DNA from: Nymphaea colorata
Taxonomy: Eukaryota > Streptophyta > Magnoliopsida > Nymphaeales > Nymphaeaceae
Reading direction: 5' to 3'
DNA length: 64,000 bases
Assembly: GCF_008831285.2 (NCBI RefSeq)
Contig: NC_045142.1
Span: forward strand, 13,466,716 to 13,530,715
The notes beneath the pieces are model-generated. The model was not told the DNA's origin, did no database searches, and was given only the letters and a program-made list of their open reading frames with translations. Below, in pieces: positions 11,609 through 23,325 of the stretch. A program made the translations under genes and the position numbers. The first letter of the stretch is position 1. Every line of letters begins with the position of its first letter.

Positions 11609-11985
11609 GACCATGTTTGGTAGTGGTTAGACTATTGGTCTAACTTTGTAACCCTCAATGAATTGTGTTACTACATTTGTGGTAGTAAGCTTAACCTTGG
11701 TGAGGTTCAAGGTATTAGCTCATAGGTGATGGTCGTGAGCTTGACCACGTTTGGAGGTTGTTAGACTATTGGTATATCTTTGTAACCCTCAATAGATTGT
11801 ATTACTACATTTGTAGTAGTAAGCTTAGCCTTGTGTTAGCTCACAGGCGATGGTCTTGAGCTTGACCATGTTTGATGGTTGTTAAACTATTGATGTATCT
11901 TTGTAAGTCTCAATAGATTATGTTACTACATTTGTGGTAGTAAGCTTGCCCTTGGTGTGGCTTAAAGTTTCAACTCACAAGCGGT
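11609..11985. repeat. Three tandem copies of a 121-134 bp unit
   Basis: Units start at about 11609, 11743 and 11864 with gaccatgtttgg or a close variant, and each contains ttgtaaccctcaat and a ...tagtaagctt block followed by a gcgatggtcttgagc-type block. Spacing is 134 and then 121 bp, the difference being a small deletion in the second copy. The repeat has no coding signal. The following stretch to 12693 has no recognised gene. Confidence 0.85.
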
Positions 11986-12693
11986 AGACTTAAGTTGCAT
12001 ATTGGTTTTTGTTTGATATAATTGTATTCCTATTTTGCTGAACCATGCTCTACATATGGTTGAATATTTTCATACTCAGAGCAGTCTGACCCTTTTTCCC
12101 TTCTATCTCTATAGGTAGTCATTGATTGATTGATGGATTTTGGATGGACTCCCTCAATTTTGTAAAGAACGAGCATTGACACTCTAGACATTGAGTCAAG
12201 CCTTGAGATTTTTGTGACTTAAAGTCATTGTAGTCCTTTGTTCGGGTTCTACATGGATTCTTGTGACATCATTCTTTTCGTTGCATCTATTTCTGCATTG
12301 GTCATTACCCAAGATTTGATTTGATTTTTAAGCCTTGATGATCATGCCACAATCTACCTATATTTTCCTCCTAAAAAAAATTGTGCCAAAACTTATGTCA
12401 TGACAAGATGAATCACTCATAAAGTCCCTTCATCCACCACCGATCTCCACAAGACCAGTCAGCATGTTGCCAAACCCCAAATTCAAAACCAAACTAGTGT
12501 AAATCCCAAGCTCCATCACTCCAACCCCTAAAATCACATCATAGAAGATCAGAAAAAACCATAGAAATGCCTTACTCGATCAAATGTCTTAGAAAACACC
12601 TTTTTAGAGAATGACAACACAAAAAATAAGAGAGAAGAGAAAAAGCAAGGAACCAATGGATTGCTTTAATAGCTCCCCTCTCTGACCCTTCAC

Positions 12694-12853
12694 ATTACCT
12701 GGCCTGAATGCGTACTAGGCAGGGTCGAGCTTGATTGTGCAGGCCCGTGTATGGTAGTAGGCATGTGCAGGCCCCTGTATGGTAGTAGGCAAAATGGGCC
12801 TGCACTGGGTTGCATGATCAGGCCCGGCCTAGTACGCATTTGGGCCGGGTAAT
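12694..12853. mobile_element. Short foldback element with 27-bp inverted ends
   Basis: The first 27 bases (12694-12720, containing aatgcgtactaggc) are inverted at 12827-12853 with three mismatches. Inside lie two head-to-tail 28-bp units (12736-12763 and 12764-12791) differing at one base. The right end abuts exactly the point where the gypsy sequence starts. The left flank is unrelated DNA, so no target duplication can be seen. It could be a MITE or the terminus of a larger element. Confidence 0.6.
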
Positions 12854-12859
12854 ATCTTT

Positions 12860-14400
12860 GGTGTTTTAATTTTATCTATAGTCACATGGATAAGGTTGAC
12901 TATGTCGTAACTTTTTTTGTGTTCTTGCACCTACAAGCTGTCTAGAGTTATTTCTATTGTGTGCTCAAGAGTCTGTGCTTGGAATACTATAACATTAGAG
13001 CTATTGGCCCATATAGCAATCCTCTTTCTACGACAATCAATGAACACATCATGCTCATTCAATCAGTCCATACCTAGGATTATATCAAATACTTTTGGGT
13101 CAATGATTATCAAGTTTTTGGGAAGTATATTTCCTAAAATTTCTATCCCAATATCAGACAAATACCATGTACAACAATCATGAATTACACTAGACACTCT
13201 AAGTTTATATGGTACATGCAGTGTTCGCACATTTAAGCATAGTGACAAAGGTCTAGATTTAAAAAAAAGAGAAGCTCTAGAATCAAACAAAACACACACC
13301 AAAAATGAGTATTTAAGTAGGGTACTTTCCACAAAATTTGGATTCTGAAGGCTCTCAATTGTTTTGACATACAGCCATCCATGTACTTTCTTTGTTAGAG
13401 GTCTATTTATAGGTTGCGGTGGTTGAGTAGGTCTGGCGTGAAGTGGTCCTCATGGTGGAAATCTTTGTCTTTTAGGACATTCTCTAGCGAACTGTCCTTA
13501 TTCACTACAATTCAAACATGTCCCCGTGAGTCTAGGACAAGGTTTCCCAAAATGTAGTCGGTGGCATAATTGACGTTCTTCATGATTAGGCTTGTTTTTG
13601 GGAAAGGGTTTATGAAATGGCGTGATTAAAAGGGTATATGCTTAGGCGCAATAGATTTCTTAGTTAGAGCTTGAGGTGATGATTCAAACCCATAAAACTT
13701 TCTTTTTTCTTGACCTCAAATCTGACTCAGATTCTCTTGTATGTGACCCACTTTCTCAATAGCCTGTGTTAGGTCTACAAGACTTATTCCCACCATTCTC
13801 AACCCCAAACTATCATTCAACCCCTTGATAAATTTATTTTACTATGGCCTTATCAGTAGTGTATGTATTCAAACAGTCTTTTTTCAGATGATGGAACTTA
13901 TAGATATACTTTTCAATAGTTCTATCGCACTGAGCCAAGTCAAGGAATTGTTGCATCCTTCTTTCCTTGACCTGATCAAGAATATATTTTTCAGTCAAAT
14001 TCTGCCTGAATTGCTCCCACCACTAGATTATCAAACTTTATATACTTAATTGTTTTCCACCAATTTTTAGCATCTCCACCAAGCATGTAAGTGCTGAACT
14101 TGGGTTTTAGGTAGTCAGGTACATCTGCTAGTTCAAAAACCTCTTCAATTTCATCTGGCCATTCTTCAACATCCATTGTGTTTGTACCTCCTGTAAATTT
14201 TGGTAGATTCAAGTTCATGAATTGCTTGGTTACCATTAACTACTTATACCCCAGTCAGCTCTAATGGTGAAACCAAATATGCCAACTAGGTGCTTGCTTG
14301 GGCCAAGGTCTAGATAGACCCAGAGATTATCTGTAGGTTCTCCAAAAAGGTCAACCTAGTCTCCTTGCTGATGACCCTTGTCTCTTTTCTAACCACCAAC
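12860..14400 (-). pseudogene. Decayed gypsy gag and aspartic protease
   Basis: Gag is readable at 13991-14236 with the retrotransposon-gag pattern (FMNLNLPKFTGG, later DAKNWWKTIKY). Downstream, around 13465-13525, a CCHC-type zinc knuckle reads CLNC...FARECPKR with the His replaced and a stop inside. The protease follows (13340-12930): VLFDSRAS stands where active proteases have VLFDSGAS, so the active-site Gly is Arg; the C-terminal block ILGMD is followed by an in-frame TGA replacing the expected Trp. Gag would form the particle and the protease would process the polyprotein. Multiple stops and frameshifts show it is dead. Confidence 0.8.
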
Positions 14401-14638
14401 AGTCTTTGTGGCATCTTGTCAAGACCTTTGTTTAGTATACTGAGAAATTTTTATATGAATTAAGACTTTACTCTCTATAATGCCCAAATTTTTATTTCTC
14501 ATTAGATAAATTTTCTACTTGTTTTATTTAAATCTACTCATAATGAGTTTCTCAGTATCTTATCAATAACATTTTTACCTGATACTCACCTGCTAGATGA
14601 TGTTGTAATCAGAGGCTGATTTGAGAAAAGAAGGGGTA

Positions 14639-14650
14639 GCTCTGATACCA
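14639..14650 (-). promoter_or_regulatory. Primer-binding site (initiator tRNA-Met)
   Basis: On the minus strand it reads TGGTATCAGAGC, the plant tRNA-iMet complement used to prime reverse transcription. It follows the end of the minus-strand LTR by a 5-bp spacer (14651-14655). This fixes both LTR boundary and orientation. Confidence 0.9.
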
Positions 14651-14655
14651 TTAAC

Positions 14656-17570
14656 TGTAACACTCCAATGTCATACACAACTAATCACGAAAAGGAAACA
14701 GACGCAGAGTTTTTTTTTTGTCTTGTAGCAACAGTACAATCACATAGCTAAGTAGTTGGTGTATGCCTGATCTGTCTATTGCATATTGATAACGTACCTG
14801 CATAGTTAGCGCACGACACAATTTGTCCTAGTAGTTAATGCTACAAATGAAAACACCTATTACAAAAAAAATAACTTTACATGCATTGAAGAGCCACTCT
14901 CTCAAGTCTTAGTCTAAAACAACTTAAAAGGTTGTACAAACAAAACTACATAAGAAGACTGTATATGACATTGTCTCATTTTTTTTAGCAATCCCTCATC
15001 CTTTCAACCGATCGATCAATGAGCATCATCTGTCACATGGTGAGAACCTAATGAAGGTAGATAGTCATTGCATCAGTACCACCACTGAGTACAATAAAAA
15101 TCATAACAAGATTTTTGATATATCACTTGAATGTAAAGTTTATGTATTGTATTGATTGTTAAAATAATAATGATTGAGTATGGTTATTAGAAGCAAGCTC
15201 ACTCCAGCACTGGTGAGTCGTCATCCAAAAGGTTCATTAAGTTCGGTTTACCGATTTCTTCAGCATTCCAACGAGTCAAACTCAATCGGGATCACACAAA
15301 ACCAATCACATCAGTGCCGATAAAGAAAGCAGATAAATGAACAAATAAATAAATAGATAAGACAATTCAGAATCTCATGAATTTTTATAATGCATACACA
15401 AGCACCCGCCTAAGGAAGATAGCCACACAGCTTGTCAATGTATTTAAGATGGACCGCTGCAAGCTTACGGTCTCAAACTTTGAGTCATGAAGAATATTGG
15501 CATAGTTTGGGTAACAATTGTCGTGACTCACATTTTGATGAGCTCAACTGCATTACTGTAGCAACTACATTCCACATTCGCTACCTCACAATAGGGATGG
15601 GCTCCTCTAAGTAGCCCAAGAAAGAGCACTTTATCAATCCTTGCATTCGAGGAACATTCTGCTCATGGGTCCCCGGACGCCTGCGCCACCCAACCTACAA
15701 TTGGGTTAAACTATTAATAGTTACAACATGTGCCGATCTTAGACTTTTCATTTCTGGTATATTGTGCCGCTCTTGGACTTTTCCCTTGTACCATCAACCC
15801 GAAAATATAAAATCAACCCCAGGCTATTGCCCACATCATAATGATTACTCAGACCATAAACAAAAATTTGAGTAAAGTAAATGAACAAACATCATGCTCA
15901 ATCAATTCAATGCATGAACATACTTCCACATCTATCATCACTACCCTGCTTGCATTATCAAATATGCTCATCTCAAAGCTAAAGCACAAGTTTATCATTA
16001 AACAACTCATTATTGGAACTCACAATTGAGCTTGTATCACCAACACAGCTCAAGTTCTTTATTTGAGTGTCATGTACTTCCAAAAACAGATACAACTAAA
16101 CAACATGCATGTGTGCATGGACATGTATTCAAAGAATAAAAAAAAAGTTAATTAACTTAAGCCATAAACTTGCAACTTAGTTCAAGTCTACTAAATATCA
16201 ACTTTGCTAGCCTAAGGACTCTATAAACTACGTGATTAATCTAATTATGTATTATTAACATCAATCTTAACTAAAACTCTATGTAATCAATTGCCCACCC
16301 TACTTCATCTCGACTCTAAGTACATCCAAGGTTATCTAACCAAAACTGCCTTGTAGCTGACCAAGATCTACTAGTAATCATAGCCGAGTAAGACTAGCTA
16401 GGTTTCACGGCCTACCCTAGCCCACTGTCAAGTTTCATGATACAGCAGACCGGTGCATAGTTCGATAAGGATTTCAATGTAGTCTAGACAATTGAGCCAC
16501 GTGAACACTGATGGCATTGTGAGTTTGTTGTTTGTATGCGCTACACACAAAATGAGGGGGTTCAAGATTTCTGACAATATTTCACCAGCATCTCATTGCT
16601 ACTTTTGATTTTCTGGATTTTGATCTGTCAGAATCATGAAGAATAGCTGCAAAGTGCAGCCTAAAAGAAGCAATTTAAATTTCTATGGTAAACAATAAAA
16701 TTTTACATGTAATTGAAAAAACTGCTATAACTTTCATTATACCTAATATTTTAGCAAAGTCTTTGCTCTAAGTGAGTACAATGCGCAAGAGGAAGGATTC
16801 AGCAAAGTTTCATTGTCAACAGATAATTTCTTTGTCCTCAACTTTCTCACTTTACCCTCTCTTTCTCTCTCCTCTCTCTCTACTTTCTCTCTCTTTCTCC
16901 TCTTCTCCCTTTTTCTCTCTTCAGGCTTGTCTCTCTTTCTCTATCTCTTCTCTCTCTTCCTCTTCTCCCTCACATTGCATTCCAAAGGGGGTGGCTACCC
17001 CTATTTATAGCCAAAATTTATTATTTTTATATTACTTATTATGTCATATTTTATATTAATCTATCTTAAGGAGGTTTATAAAAATGAATCTATTGTGAGG
17101 AGGTCTATTCAATTAATTGGATTTAGTGATTTTTTTCAGTTTTGCTTAGTGTTCAATCCTAGCTTAAGAGCTCTAACCTATCATTAATTAAGTGTTTAAG
17201 CCCTTAAACTATCATTAGCTAAACTTAATCATGTTTAGCATAATTAAATCTCAATTAGCTAATTACTATTCTACCTTTGTCACAAGTTTGCCATTGAGCA
17301 AAGACCATAATACCCTGGTCTTACTGGGTCTTGAACTATTTTAGCCTCTTAGTTTGAATGTGAAGTTTATAACCAACGCACATTCATTTTTCATCTGGTT
17401 CAAAACATGAGCAAGACGAGGTTGAATACTTTTTATTTGTATTATTATATTCAGATTCTGACATAGTGTCTTAGCAATATACACACAAAAACCCAGTAGG
17501 GTTTAGAAACTTTTAGGGATAAAAATTTAACTCATGAATTGTTTTTGATGCCAAGAAGCTATATGTTACA
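14656..17570 (-). repeat. Gypsy 5' LTR, 2.9 kb (minus strand)
   Basis: On the minus strand it starts tgtaacatatagcttcttgg at 17570 and ends ggagtgttaca at 14656. It carries a TATA box (TATAAATA on the minus strand, 17002-17009) followed by a GA-rich leader (16850-16975 as CT on the plus strand). The whole length aligns with the interrupted plus-strand LTR (20820-22665 plus 39972-41103), including a stretch around 15430-15710 that corresponds to 39972-40285. Confidence 0.9.
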
Positions 17571-20500
17571 ACTTAGATATGCCCACACTACATGCACCGT
17601 ATGAACTTAGAGTGTTTAGTGCTATTGAATTTGATGATTGTTGTGCACAACATTTGCCTGATATTGAGATAGAATTTTAGAAAATAAACTTTCTGCAAAT
17701 GTAATAACCATGGACTAAATGAGTGATCATGATGCATTCATTGATTGTCATAGAAAGAGGATTACTATATAGGCCAATATCTCAAGCCCTATAGTATTCC
17801 AAGCATAGACACATGAATGTGCATAAAAAATAACAATACCTAGCTTGTGGATGCAAGAAAACAAAAGGGGTTACAACAGAGTCTATCTTATCTATGTAGC
17901 TATGGAGAAAACTAAAACACCAAAGATAAATCAGATCCTAGTGGTCCGAGAGTTTGGAGATGCATTTCCAGAAGATCTTTCAGGATTACCACCACCGTGA
18001 GAGATTGAATTTACTTTTGTTACCCAGCTGCTCTGATTTCAAAAGCACCCTATAGAATAGCACCAGCTAAACTAGAAGAATTACAGAAAAAGTTGCAACA
18101 ACTTGTTAATAAAAGATTTATTAGACCGAGTGCATCACCTTGGGGTGCACCTGTACTATTTGTGATGTTTGATCAACTAAAGAATGCCCATGTATTCTCC
18201 AAGATTGATCTTAGATTGGGGTATCACCAATTAAGAATTAAGGAAGAGAATATTCTTAACACTGCTTTTCGAACATGATAAAGACATTATAAGTTTCATG
18301 TTCTACCTTTTGATTTGACTAATGAGCCGGCTGTGTTCATGAATTTAATGAACAAAGTGTTTAAGGAGTTTTTTGATCAGTTTGCCATTGTGTATATAGA
18401 TGATGTGTTAATTTATTCATCCACACAAGAAGAACACAAGTAACAGTTGAGTATATTCTTCGACAACACAAGTTATATGCAAAATTCTCAAAGTGTAACT
18501 TTTGGTTATCCAAGACAAGCTTCTTGGGGCACATCATTTGTGGTGAAGGTATTATTGTGGATCCACCAAGATTGAGGTAGTTTAGAACTGGAAGACTCCT
18601 ACTTATGTTACTAAAGTGAGAGTCTTCTATAGATTGGCTAGTTACTATAAAAGATTTATACAAGGATTTTTCCAAATAGCACTACCCCTGATTGCACTCC
18701 TAAAGAAGGGAATAAAATTTGAATAGGAGAAAAATGTGAACGATGTTTTCAAACTTTAAAACATAAGCTAATTATAGCACCAGTTTTGGTGATCCCATCA
18801 AGAAAAGAAGGTTTGTGGTTTATACTGATGATCTAAGTATAGTTATGTGTCATGATAACTTCGTCCACATGGGTGTAATTACCTGACCCATGACTTGGAA
18901 CTTGGTGCAGTGGTACATGCTTTGAAGATGTGGTGACACTACTTATATGGCACACAATTTGAAGTATTTACAGATCATAAGTCACTTACTTATCTGTTCA
19001 CAGAAAGACTTGAACCTTCAATAATGTTGTTGGGTAGAGTATCTAATGGACAGTATAGTTATGTGTCATGATAACTTCGTCCACATGGGTGTAATTACCT
19101 GACCCATGACTTGGAACTTGGTGCAGTGGTACATGCTTTGAAGATGTGGTGACACTACTTATATGGCACACAATTTGAAGTATTTACAGATCATAAGTCA
19201 CTTACTTATCTGTTCACAGAAAGACTTGAACCTTCAATAATGTTGTTGGGTAGAGTATCTAATGGACTATGATTTTAAGATGTCATACCACCCAAAGCAA
19301 ATATTGTAGCAGATGCCCTTAGTCGAAAGGGTACTGTGACTGGAGGAAGTCTAATAGTTGCAAGATGGAAACTATTAAAGAATTGACTTCTTGGCATCCT
19401 TTCCAACCTACTCCCACAAATACTTACCTATGTGCAATAACACCAAGTGATTTAATTGAAATGATTAGGCAGAAATAGAAGAATGAATCAGATTTTTCTT
19501 TGGATAGTGTGAGAATGATGAATCAAATTTTTCTTTGGACAGTAACGATAGCATTTGTTTTCAATGCTGGTTATGGATACCAAAAGATACAACAGTAAGA
19601 AAGAAACACTTGAAAGATTACAAGTATACAATCCATTCAAGAGCAAATAAAATGTATCAAGATGCTCAACCAAATTTTAGTGGCCAGGAATGAAATCCGA
19701 TATTGCCAAACATGTGGCAAGTTGTTTTATTTGTGAGCAAGTTAAGGCAGAACACCAAATGCCTGGAGGATATTACAGCCAATTGAGATTCCTCTATGCA
19801 AATGGGAGGGTATAGCGATGGACTTCATTATGAGATGGCCAAGGACTTAAAATAACATGAGACCATTTTGGTCATTGTCGATTGGTTAATGAAGATGAAG
19901 ACCACTCACTTCTTTCCAATAAGAGTAAATCAATCATTGAAATCTTTAGCCAAATTGTATGTTCATGAGATAATTCGACTACATGGTGAAACACGTATAA
20001 TTATTTCAGTCAGAGATCCTAGGTTCACCTCTCATTTTTTAAAAGCACTTCAGCTTGCTTTAGGAATTAAGCTATGTGTGAGTTCAATATTTCACCCCCA
20101 GATTGATGGACAAACAGAGAGGATAATCTTAACCTTAAGAGGATATGTTATAAGTGTGTTCTCTAGAAAGGAAAGGTGAATGAGATAAACATGTTAAGTT
20201 AGTTGAATCTACCTATAACAATAACTATCATTGGACCATTGGCATGAAACTCTTGAAATTTCATATGGACGTCCATGCCGATCATCTATATATTGAGATG
20301 AAATTGGTGATAAAAAAATGAATATCCTTTGGTTTTACAACATTATCTTGACCAAATGAAGATGATACGGAATAATTATCAGCTGCTCAAGATCATAAAA
20401 AAAGTTATGCTAATAAGAGACGATGAGCTCTAAACTTTGAAGTTAGAGACCATGTTTTCTTACTTGTGCTCCCAATTAAAGGAATTTTCAGATTCGGTAA

Positions 20501-20819
20501 GAGGAAAAAATTGAATTCTTGAATTATTGGACCATCTGAAATCCTTGAAAGAATTGGTGAGATGGTATATTGACTGGCAATGCCACCATTGAATTCACAG
20601 GTTCATGATGTCTTCCATGTGTCAATGTTGCATAGTTGATGAACAAAAGTGGGTACTGAGAACAAAGAGGATACCAGTAGTAAAGATAGAATGGCAATTC
20701 CATGGAGTTACAAACCTTAATAGTTGGGAGTTGAAAGCCGATATGCAGAAGCACTATCCCCAACTATTTTCACATACATAAGAAATTTTGAGGATAAATT
20801 TTCTTAGTGGGGTATGAAT
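17571..20819 (+). pseudogene. Decayed gypsy pol: protease end, RT, RNase H, integrase
   Basis: Starts abruptly inside the protease (TLHAPYELRVFSAI matches the protease encoded at 13.2 kb on the minus strand). RT: FPEDLSGLPPP near 17970, [15 protein letters not shown], then a jump to [20 protein letters not shown], so the N-terminal palm segment is deleted; catalytic [10 protein letters not shown] near 18390. RNase H: FEVFTDHKSLTYLF, duplicated (see 18836-19267). Integrase: zinc-binding CFICEQ near 19722, MDFIM, VRDPRF and DGQTER with the DDE residues still readable. The C-terminal block ends WELKADMQKHYPQLF just before the polypurine tract. The lineage looks Del/Tekay-like. Many stops and frameshifts. 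Confidence 0.88.
18836..19267. repeat. Exact 216-bp tandem duplication in RNase H
   Basis: Bases 18836-19051 and 19052-19267 read identically by eye. Both begin agtatagttatgtgtcatga and end with ...gtatctaatggac. The rest of this element is heavily mutated, so the duplication is either recent or an assembly artefact. Confidence 0.93.
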
Positions 20820-22665
20820 TATAACATACAACTTCTTGGCATTATAAACAATTTACGAATTACAGTTTTAGCCCTAAAAGTCTCTAAACTTTACTATTGT
20901 TTTATGTGAGTATCGCAAAGGCATTACATCAAAACTTAAAATTAATATTACTTGTACACGACTTAATCTCACTTATGTTCCGAACAAATGGAAAACGGAT
21001 GTCTAATGGTTACGAAGCAGTCAAACTATGAGACTAAAATTGTCCAAGAACCAATAAGACCGGGGTATTATGGTCATTGGACAGTTACAAACTTGTAATT
21101 TTCAGCCATGACCATGGGTAGATTAGTAATTATCATATTAATCATGATTAAGTTTAGCTAATGATAGTTTAAGAGCTTATGCACCCAATTAATTACGGAT
21201 TATAGCTCTTAAGCCGAGATTACATGTTCAGCTAAACTGAATTTGAAACTAGTCATTTAAAAAATAATAACTTTTGGCTATAAATAGGGGTTGCCATCCC
21301 CTTTGGGGTGCAACATGAGGGAGAAGAGCAAGAGGGAGAAGGGAAAGAGAGGATAGGAGAAAGAGGGAGGAGAAGACAAAGAGAGAGAAGAAGAGAAAGA
21401 GGGAGGTGACAAGAAAGAGAGAGATGAGGAGAAAGAGAGAGGAGACGGAGAAGAGGAGAAAGAGAGAGAAAGGAGAGTGAGATAGAGAGAAGAAAGAAAG
21501 AGAGGGTAGAGAGAGAAAGTGTCTATCCATTACAAAACTTTGCTGAATTCTTCCTCTTGCTCTTTGTAATCACCTAGAGTAGAGACTTTACTAAAATATC
21601 AGATGTAATAAAAGTTATTACAACTTTTTCTATTATATGTAAAGTTTTAGATTTTTAATAAAAAAAGTATAATTGCTTCTTTTAAGCTGCACTCTATAGC
21701 TATTCTTCACGATTCTGATGGATCGGAATCTCAAAAAATCAGATTGGTAGATGAGATGCCACCAAACTTTTACTAAAAATCTTGAACCTCTTTGTTTTGC
21801 GTGTATCATACATGCATTGAATTGATTGTGCCAATAGTGTTTGTGTAGCTTAATTATCTAGGCTGTGTTGAAGTCTATGTTGAACCATGCACCAGTTTGC
21901 TATATCATGAAATTTGACAGTGGGTTAGGCTGGCCGTGAGACCCAACTAGCGTTAATTGACCATGATTACAAGTAAATCTAGGTCGGATACGATCCAGTT
22001 TTGGTTAGACTACCTTGGGCATACCCATAGTCAAGATGAAGGTGGGCGGGCAATTGAACACATGGAGTTTTAGCTAAGATTTAATGTTAATAAAACATAA
22101 GTAGAATAATCACATGGTTGTAGAGTGCTTAGACTAGCAAAGTTGAGATTTATCAGGCTTGAACTAAGCTGCAAGTTTAAGTAAATGACTTAAGTTAATT
22201 AAGTTCAATTTGATTCTTTGAATACATGTTTATGAATACATGCATGTTATTTAGTTGTATCTGATTTTGGAAATACTTGCAACACTCAAAAAAGAAACTA
22301 GAACTATAATGATGATACATGCACGTAATTGAGTTCCAAGAGTGTCTTGTTTGATGATAAACTATGCTTTAGCTCCGAAATGAACGTATTTGATAATATA
22401 GACAGGGTAGTGATGATAGAAGCAAAAGTATGTTCATGCGTTGAATTGATTGAGCATGATGGTTGTTTATATACTCTACACAAATGTATGCTCATGGCCT
22501 AAGGTATCATTATGATGTAGACAATGGCCTAAGGCCGGTTTTATATTTTCAGGTTGACGGTATAATGAGAAAGTTCAAGAACGATCAGGTATACTGGAAA
22601 TAAAAGTATGTTACAAGCACACGTTGTGACTATAAAGTGTCGAACCTAACTGTAAAACATAAAAG
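20820..22665 (+). repeat. Gypsy 3' LTR, first part (interrupted by hAT)
   Basis: Follows a polypurine-like stretch (ttagtggggtatgaa). Starts tataacatacaacttcttgg and carries TATAAATA (21279-21286) and a GA-rich leader (21310-21510). Interrupted at 22665; the last eight bases (22658-22665, cataaaag) are the left target duplication of the hAT. Together with 39972-41103 the LTR totals 2978 bp, against 2915 bp for its inverted relative at 14656-17570. Confidence 0.92.
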
Positions 22666-22974
22666 TAAGCATGGGCATTGGGCCGGGCTGCCACTAGTTA
22701 TCTGGTACCCGGCCTGACTCGGGCCCGGGCCCTGAAAAACTGCTTAATTTTAGGCCCGGCCTAGCCTGTAATTAATAGGTCAGGCTCAGGCTTTCAGCTG
22801 TGATCATCGAGGGCCTGAGAAGACAGACAATAACTTACTTTTTTTTTTTGAAAAAAAAATTAGCTTAGAATTTTTGTTTCACACTTTCAGTCTTTCATTC
22901 TCGACTCGAGTCGTCTGTCGTTCTTCACTTCTCCTCTAGTCCTCCACTCCCTTTGCACCTGCGGCTCTGCGAGA

Positions 22975-23325
22975 GGAGTGAGCTGCGAGATTGCCTCCTC
23001 CGGTCCTTCCCGTTGCCCATCGGCTGCCTCCTCAGGTCCTTCCCCTCGGCCATCACCGTCGCCCATCGGCGATTCGGCTGCCTTCTCCGGTCCTCCCCGT
23101 CGCCCATCTTCTACCTCCTCCAGTCCTCCCCATCGGCCATTGCCGTCTCCCATCGGCTGCCTCCTTTGGTCCTTCCCATCGGTCGTCGTGGTCACCCATC
23201 GACGATTCACATGCCTCCTTTGGTCCTCCCCATCGCCTATCGGCTGCCTCCTCCGGTCCTCCCCATTGCCCATCGGCCGCTTCCTCCGGTCCTCCCCATT
23301 GCCTATCGGCTGCCTCCTCCAGCCT
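22975..23325. repeat. GC-rich minisatellite in the hAT 5' region
   Basis: Roughly ten degenerate units of about 30-35 bp built on ctcctccggtcctccccatc and gcccatcggctgc. The motif leaves several frames open on both strands over 290-390 bp (translations rich in Pro, Ser and Arg). It lies between the hAT left end and the transposase and could be its transcribed leader. No codon signal favours one frame. Confidence 0.85.

Larger units (their letters stand above)
12854..17570 (-). mobile_element. Ty3/gypsy fragment: 5' LTR, gag and protease (minus strand)
   Basis: Read on the minus strand: an LTR of 2.9 kb, a tRNA-Met primer-binding site, gag, zinc knuckle and protease, then loss of similarity at 12854. 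RT, RNase H, integrase and the 3' LTR are missing. It belongs to the same family as the plus-strand element that begins at 17571, because the LTRs and the protease C-termini match. Its LTR sits inside the protease of that element, which suggests that one copy inserted into another in opposite orientation. Confidence 0.8.

Noticed and set aside
16772-17059. Ser/Leu-rich frames over the CT tract (and the mirrored frame at 21249-21530)
   Set aside because: They lie in the CT/GA-rich leader of the two gypsy LTRs and are compositional.
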